NCBI GenBank assembly: GCA_017354895.1
Contig: CP071496.1
Coordinates: 2,604,001-2,668,000, forward strand
Source of the DNA: Podospora comata
Taxonomy: Eukaryota; Ascomycota; Sordariomycetes; Sordariales; Podosporaceae
Direction of reading: 5' to 3'
DNA length: 64,000 nt
How positions within the stretch are numbered: the stretch's first letter is position 1; each line of letters starts with the position of its first letter. The translations under genes and the position numbers were made by a program. Under the pieces are notes generated by a model. That model saw only the letters and a list, made by a program, of their open reading frames with translations, was not told the origin of the DNA and made no database searches. Shown here piece by piece: positions 59,072-64,000 of the stretch.

Positions 59072-60511
59072 CCGGCAGTGTGCGTGTGCCGCAGGTCAGT
59101 GACAGCAAGTCTGGGTCGTGGGCCGACTGGCGAGACTGGGCGGCCGGGGCAGATGCCGACAACCAATTGCGCGCGGAGGTGTCGCGCGGCGTAGAGTGAG
59201 TAATTCGATATTGGGAAGTGCTGACCGCGTTCCTGGCCTACTGATGGCTGCGGAGGCTGTTCTCGATTGTCGATGAGAAGGGAATGTGGGTTTAAAAAAC
59301 ATACGATGCGATTGAGAGAATCGAATGATTCCCGCCCGGAACTCAGCGGCCCCCTTTCAGCACAGAAGCACGGGCCATGTTACTAACAACCCCACCTCGC
59401 TAGCCTCAGAAAGCTAAATTTGCCATCTTCAACCACTTCTTCGTCGGGCACAGTAGTTTACAGATATCTGTACGGACCCGTCTAGAAGAAAAGTTTATTT
59501 CGACGAGCATGCAGAGGAAGGCGTCGTTTCTTTCGGGCGGCCAAAGAAAGAGCCACAGTCGACTCAACCGACATCACGAACACGAGACCAAGAGGCAGCC
59601 CGATTGCCATCTCTCATCTGCCTCTCTCGCTATCTGAATCAGTGCGACCACCAGCTGTGGGACTGACGAGAGGCACACAGACTTAACCGTAACTCTTAGT
59701 AATTTATCCCACTCAATCGACTTGGCCTGAGTGGATAGAAAAGAGTCGGAAATCTTGTTTTTCTTCCAAGTTTTGTTTGGATTAAGTGGAGAGGGCCTTA
59801 TTGGCAATAGCTCTCCGTTTTCTTGGTTCTAAGCTTCCAACCCAAGGTCTTCATCGGATGCAGATGCAGGCGGATGCGGGGTCTGGCGAATGGTGACCGT
59901 AGGCTCAGGACCATTGCCGAACACATCGGCCCAAAGTCGGGTTTGCCGCCAGAATTCTGTTGCGTCTGATCGATGGCACTTTGAGCCTTTTTGATATGGA
60001 ATCCCTACCTCCTTCCAGCTTGCCTTTGAACGACGGGATTTCTGATGACGAGAAGGACCCCTGTTATCCACTGGAGAAGCACGTGAACGAGCGAGGGGCC
60101 TGCCAGCGAAGCATCTGAAGCAGCCCAGCACAACCCTTTCAGTTTCACCGCATTCTGAAACATCACCACACAATGCCCACAGGCATCACTCACCAAGGAG
60201 CCGATAGGTTTCATCATATCTGTCATACATATTTCCCAGATACTCGCATGAAGCTATTTGGTGTTCCCAATACAAGCAATTGCCGTCCAACGTTTCTAGA
60301 CGGGCCCAAGCCAACGAACTGAATTCATTCTCGCTCGCTCGTCATGGATATCAATACTGACCACTTCCTACACAAAAACCAACGGTAAAAGGAAGAGAAA
60401 ATGAGTTTTCCAGGCTAACTAACCCGTCCTCCCATTATAGCCAACCGCCCCATCCACTCCATCAATGCAACAAAAGAAAACAGCCAGGTACACACACCAA
60501 TCAAAGCTAAA

Positions 60512-60531
60512 ATATATATATATATATATAA
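60512..60531. repeat. (TA)n microsatellite
   Basis: About ten TA units lie in the 3' flank of the membrane-protein gene. Confidence 0.85.
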
Positions 60532-60615
60532 AAAAAGACAAAACACGGGATATCTACGAAGAAGATTGAACAACACCCAACACATCACGCAACATCACAC
60601 CGTCACCTCAACTAT

Positions 60616-62373
60616 TTACCAAACATCATCCGTATCCCGAACCATCTCTAGCGTCGGTGTCTTCGGCTCCAACTTCCTCATCATCTTCCTCTCCTTCTTA
60701 CTCAACAAACTCGGCGTAACCGGAATCACCGGGCTAAACGGCTGATAAGGCGTATAAGGCACCGGCGCCCCCGTCCATGGCGTCCTCTGCCCCGTTGGCA
60801 ACCCATTATCCCTGTCCGGCCTCGTGAAAACAGTCTGCTTCGTCGTGCCAAACGACACAGCAGAAGGACTAGTCACTGCTGGCTCGTAGGCTCTAAAAGG
60901 CAGGGCACCACCCGCGCGAACGGCAGAAGGCGGGTTGGGTCGGTTAAAGGATGTTTGTCCTGGACGGGGAGAGGCAGGGAGGGAGTCCATTGAGGGGAAG
61001 CGGTTGACGCCTGGTTTGGGGGAGGTGGGGAGGCCAACCAGGCCCGAGGTGGAGGAGGTGGCCGAGGGGGGTTCTTCGTTGGAGTTGTCGCGTTGATGAT
61101 GACGGGGGGCGGCGACGGCGGCGTCGATGCGAGAGTCGATTGATTGGGTTGAGACGGGGGAGATGTCTGGGGTGGGGAGATGTTGGCTAGAAGAGCCGGC
61201 GTGGTTGTTGCGGCGGAAGGGGAGGTCGGAGGAGCTTCCTTGTGGCAATGGGGGAGGGGCTAGGGGAGCGTAGTGACGGGGTGGGATGGTGTTCAGTTCT
61301 TGCTCCTCTTGGCGAGGGAAGGTGCCTGACATTGGGGTCAAGATGGGGGAGGAGATAACCATTCCTGAGCCTTGGACTTTGTTCTTCCTTGGGGACTTGA
61401 GAAAGTTGAGAAGTGATGAGCTTCGGGATTCCTTCTTGGTGTCCTGCGCGAGGTTGAGGTTGGAAGGTTTGTTCCTCTCTCTTTTGGTGCTTCCGGGGGT
61501 GGGCGGCATGGTGTTGACGGACTTGGTGGATGGCGAGGTGAGCATTGGAGGAGGCTCATATGCTCTACCCTCCGCTTTGGCTCTTTCCTGCTCCATCACA
61601 TGCCTGTACATCTCTTCTAGCTGATTTTGCGCCATGGCTCTGTCCCGACCGACGACTGTCTGGTCAACCGAGAGGTCGATGCCGCAAGCAAGGATCGTCG
61701 AAGTCGGCGAATGGGCTGTTGCGATGGAGAATTGTGACTTGGCTGGGCTGAGTGGGCCGCCGAGTCTGTCTCTTGCTGTCAAGGGCGAAGCCGAAGGAAG
61801 AGAATAGTTTCTTGTGTGCGCCGGGAGGTCTGTCTGGAGAGAGAGCTTCTGCCCTAGGTTGTGACCAAGGTACTGCTGTTGCTGCTCTGGCTGGAATTGT
61901 TCTTGCTGGAACTGCTGAGGATGTTGTTGCCCGGCCTGGTATTGTTCGGCCTGCAGTTGGTATTGCTCGAGTTGTTTCTTGTATTCCTCTTCGGACAGGA
62001 ATTGTTGTGTGAACGGGTTGAAAGCCAGTAGTCCCCTCTCCTCCTCGGGTAATTCACCGTTCCTGATATGTGTTCGTCTGGTCTTGAGGAGAGCCAGCAA
62101 CAGGATAGCTACAATCACCAACGCAAAACCATACGCTCCCACAATGGCACCTATATGGATTGGGAGGTAGGCCGGGTCCCGGACAGCGTTGGCGGATAGC
62201 GGAGGTCCGTCTTCGGGGGAAGGAGTGGGAGAGGAATAGTCGAGCCACAGGTCACCTCGACGAAGCAATTGTTGAATAGAAGGCAAGGCAGCGCAAAAAG
62301 AAGGCCAAGATGTCGTCGCAAAGAGAAGAGCGAAGGCAGCTTTGTTATATGAAGACACACCAGCTGACAGCAT
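60616..62373 (-). CDS. Single-pass membrane protein with long disordered tail
   Basis: I do not recognise a named family. This is a single-exon gene of 585 residues. Residues 1-29 look like a signal peptide (FALLFATTSWPSFCAA). A short outer segment follows, then one TM at about 73-96 (IGAIVGAYGFALVIVAILLLALL) and a basic stop-transfer KTRRTH. The inner tail of about 490 residues has a Gln-rich stretch near 135-170, many Ser-Pro sites, and basic clusters (SPRKNK, KKERKMMRK). It ends TPTLEMVRDTDDVW. This layout resembles a plasma-membrane sensor or scaffold controlled by phosphorylation; that is inference. The gene is divergent from the Srs2-type helicase. Confidence 0.8.
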   Translation of the reverse strand: MLSAGVSSYNKAAFALLFATTSWPSFCAALPSIQQLLRRGDLWLDYSSPTPSPEDGPPLSANAVRDPAYLPIHIGAIVGAYGFALVIVAILLLALLKTRRTHIRNGELPEEERGLLAFNPFTQQFLSEEEYKKQLEQYQLQAEQYQAGQQHPQQFQQEQFQPEQQQQYLGHNLGQKLSLQTDLPAHTRNYSLPSASPLTARDRLGGPLSPAKSQFSIATAHSPTSTILACGIDLSVDQTVVGRDRAMAQNQLEEMYRHVMEQERAKAEGRAYEPPPMLTSPSTKSVNTMPPTPGSTKRERNKPSNLNLAQDTKKESRSSSLLNFLKSPRKNKVQGSGMVISSPILTPMSGTFPRQEEQELNTIPPRHYAPLAPPPLPQGSSSDLPFRRNNHAGSSSQHLPTPDISPVSTQSIDSRIDAAVAAPRHHQRDNSNEEPPSATSSTSGLVGLPTSPKPGVNRFPSMDSLPASPRPGQTSFNRPNPPSAVRAGGALPFRAYEPAVTSPSAVSFGTTKQTVFTRPDRDNGLPTGQRTPWTGAPVPYTPYQPFSPVIPVTPSLLSKKERKMMRKLEPKTPTLEMVRDTDDVW

Positions 62374-63540
62374 GATGATGGGGGTGGGAGAGGGTCGGGG
62401 GAGGGTCGGGGGAGGTCCAATCCGAGGCCACGGGTGGCGATAGACAGTTGGTGGTGTCGTCCAAAGGGTCTGTCTTACTTACGGCTGCCTCGTAGTATCC
62501 GCCATGCCGAAACACTTTGTGATTGAGATGGACAAAGAGGAGGTGCAAATGGCAGCAATCACGGTATATAGCAGCGCCTGTTGCGACGAGAGTCGACGGA
62601 ACCGATATGGGGAGGCGGGGGGGCAGCCCATGCCGACTCTGGACCTGCATTGGATCCATCTCACGGTGAGGCCCTCGATTGGTTGCTGTATTCAACTCCC
62701 GTTGATGTCTTGCCCAACCACTTGCATGAGCGAGCCGACGCTCGCGCTAAGTCTGGCCTGCTGATTGGCTGTCAAGGGATCCACCCCGCATCTCCCATCA
62801 CCCTCCCACTGCCATTGGGCTGTGATGAGAGACCTCACAGGCCATGAGAGCGCTGGTGTGTGCTAGAATAGGAGGGTTTTTTTTGGTGATTCTCATGCGA
62901 GAGCGAGTTCACCTCAACTGGTGCTGCAGTAGCGTTTCCCAAAATGCAGGATGGGCCACCACTTGCAGCGTCAACTTTCACATTTCCCCCTTGATAGCCA
63001 AGTTGCGCCTGTGCTAGCTCGCTGTGATATTAACCTCTGATATCGGTGATCAGCCTCTGATCTCTGAAAAGCAGTGGATTCGGTCCGTTCTCTGAATAAA
63101 CATCACATCCCGTCACGCACAGGGCATAAAGTGACAGAACAGGTGTCACTGAGTGTGCCGCCCGCCGGTGGGCACCTCTCGGCGCATGAACGGATCGACC
63201 ACGCTTCTGACAGATTGATTGCTTGCCACAAGTATGTCCGAGTTAGCAGCTGCCAAATGCTTTCCGAGGAGAGGTTTCACTCCTGCTCTGTTAACCCTAA
63301 CCCTTTGGGCCATCACCCTTAGGTAAGCAAGAGATTGGTGGACTGCCTTCACGTGCTTCCGCGACTGCCCCACCTCGACACACGCTCTCTGTTTTGTATC
63401 AACGCGTCTTCTGTATCTCGAAGCCTAATAATTGCACCAACTTTCTTTCCTCAAATGGCCAAACTGTAAAATCTCATCAATTGCACCAATCGGAGGACAT
63501 TTCAACGCCTTCCTTGTCATCCAAAAATCCACTGCAGCAC
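62374..63540. promoter_or_regulatory. Divergent intergenic region, membrane protein / Srs2-type helicase
   Basis: About 1.2 kb of shared upstream DNA. At 63291-63305 it carries two adjacent telomere-like CCCTAA units (a telobox), about 240 bp before the helicase start. No gene is supported. Confidence 0.5.
63291..63305. promoter_or_regulatory. Telobox-like motif upstream of the helicase gene
   Basis: The run ttaaccctaaccctt contains two tandem telomere-type units. Interstitial teloboxes are binding sites for Tbf1-like factors in fungi and are common in promoters. Use here is inferred from position only. Confidence 0.4.
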
Positions 63541-64000
63541 ATGCCTCCACCATTAGCAAACCACCCCATCCTCAACAGCCTCAATGATGCCCAACGCCGA
63601 GCCGTAAGTTCAGATGCCGCTACTGTCGCCATCCTTGCTGGACCCGGTAGTGGCAAGACGCACACTCTGACCTCTCGAGTTGTATGGCTCATCGATCAAG
63701 TCGGATACCGACCCGAGGATGTCGTCGTCGCGACCTTTACCGTCAAGGCTGCACGGGAAATGAAGGAGCGTATAGGAAAGGCTCTCGGAGATGGTAGGGA
63801 GAAGAAGATTGTTCTGGGCAACTTCCACAGCATAGCTCGACGCTATCTTGCTGCCTACGGCCGGAAAATTGGAATCAATCAGAAATTTGGCATTGCCGAC
63901 GACGGCGACTCGCGCTCCATCATTGCTCGTATATGCAAGCGAAGAGAAGTCAATCTCGATCCTGTGGCCGTTCGCTCCTGGATCAGCAAAAAGAAGGCCA
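63541..64000 (+). CDS. srs2: UvrD-family DNA helicase, Srs2 type (5' part; cut by window end)
   Basis: Srs2 is a 3'-5' superfamily 1 helicase that strips Rad51 from single-stranded DNA and limits recombination. The first 153 residues are visible in one open frame. LNDAQRRAV is the Q-motif region. Walker A is AGPGSGKT (33-40), followed by TLTSRVVWLI (motif Ia area), VVATFTVKAAREMKERI and the GNFHSIARRYLAAYG motif. The order matches Srs2/PcrA/UvrD. The start at 63541 gives a short N-terminus typical of the family. The gene runs off the window. Distinguishing Srs2 from other UvrD-like helicases needs the C-terminus, so the symbol is probable rather than certain. Confidence 0.88.
   Translation, partial: MPPPLANHPILNSLNDAQRRAVSSDAATVAILAGPGSGKTHTLTSRVVWLIDQVGYRPEDVVVATFTVKAAREMKERIGKALGDGREKKIVLGNFHSIARRYLAAYGRKIGINQKFGIADDGDSRSIIARICKRREVNLDPVAVRSWISKKKA

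Larger units (their letters stand above)
58972..60615. promoter_or_regulatory. Intergenic region upstream of the SREBP gene
   Basis: About 1.6 kb include the likely SREBP leader and promoter. A (CT)n run lies at 59041-59069, only about 70 bp upstream of the start codon. The open frames are Arg/Ser/Pro-rich shadows. No binding site can be named with confidence. Confidence 0.45.

Noticed and set aside
1-64000. CRISPR arrays, prokaryotic operons, or a secondary-metabolite cluster
   Set aside because: No regularly spaced direct repeats, no ribosome-binding sites, and no PKS, NRPS, terpene or P450 genes. The gene content is ordinary ascomycete.

Overview
The window is nuclear DNA from a filamentous ascomycete, most likely one of the Sordariomycetes and probably near Neurospora, Podospora or Chaetomium. 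The signs are genes split by many short introns (about 50-145 nt, GTRNGT donors, CTRAC-like branch sites, YAG acceptors), dispersed single 5S rRNA genes, intron-bearing tRNA genes, and TA-rich islands like those left by repeat-induced point mutation (RIP). It also carries fungus-specific families: a Crh-type cell-wall transglycosylase, a DUF3176 membrane protein, fungal SREBP, and a tyrosinase. All gene models were built by eye from splice signals and reading frame; every spliced length I give is a whole number of codons.

Layout. 0-7 kb: a secreted-type tyrosinase (8 exons, minus) and a DHDPS-family aldolase (minus). 7-19.4 kb: a gene-poor stretch with no supportable protein gene. It holds a TA-rich island (about 13.06-15.11 kb) with a Tc1/mariner-like MITE and a solo LTR nested in it, a smaller TA-rich patch near 17.5-17.9 kb, and an intron-bearing tRNA-His. 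19.4-36.5 kb: a dense housekeeping block with Dbf4 (Cdc7-kinase regulator), Icp55-type aminopeptidase P, a short SREBP-type bHLH factor, ATG12, ketopantoate hydroxymethyltransferase, a Ubc8/UBE2H E2, a Saf4/CCDC130 splicing factor and a small possible myristoylated protein. 37-50.4 kb: secretion and metabolism genes, namely a GH43 glycosidase, an MFS anion:cation symporter, tRNA-Asp, a Crh GH16 protein, a SIRT5-like sirtuin and a Kex2-processed cysteine-rich secreted protein. 50.8-51.7 kb: two convergent 5S rRNA genes of different sequence type. 52.2-64 kb: a DUF3176 membrane protein, the full SREBP (Sre1/SrbA type), a single-pass membrane protein, and the 5' end of an Srs2-type helicase cut by the window edge.

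The most unusual signals are these. The UBC8 homolog can only be read through in frame if a one-nucleotide exon is included. The two 5S genes differ by paired, structure-preserving substitutions. Several genes switch from C-ending to G-ending codons part-way along the coding strand. Two SREBP-type bHLH genes lie about 30 kb apart. The MITE and the solo LTR both lie inside a decayed TA-rich island. I see no operon-like biosynthetic cluster, CRISPR array or prokaryotic feature.
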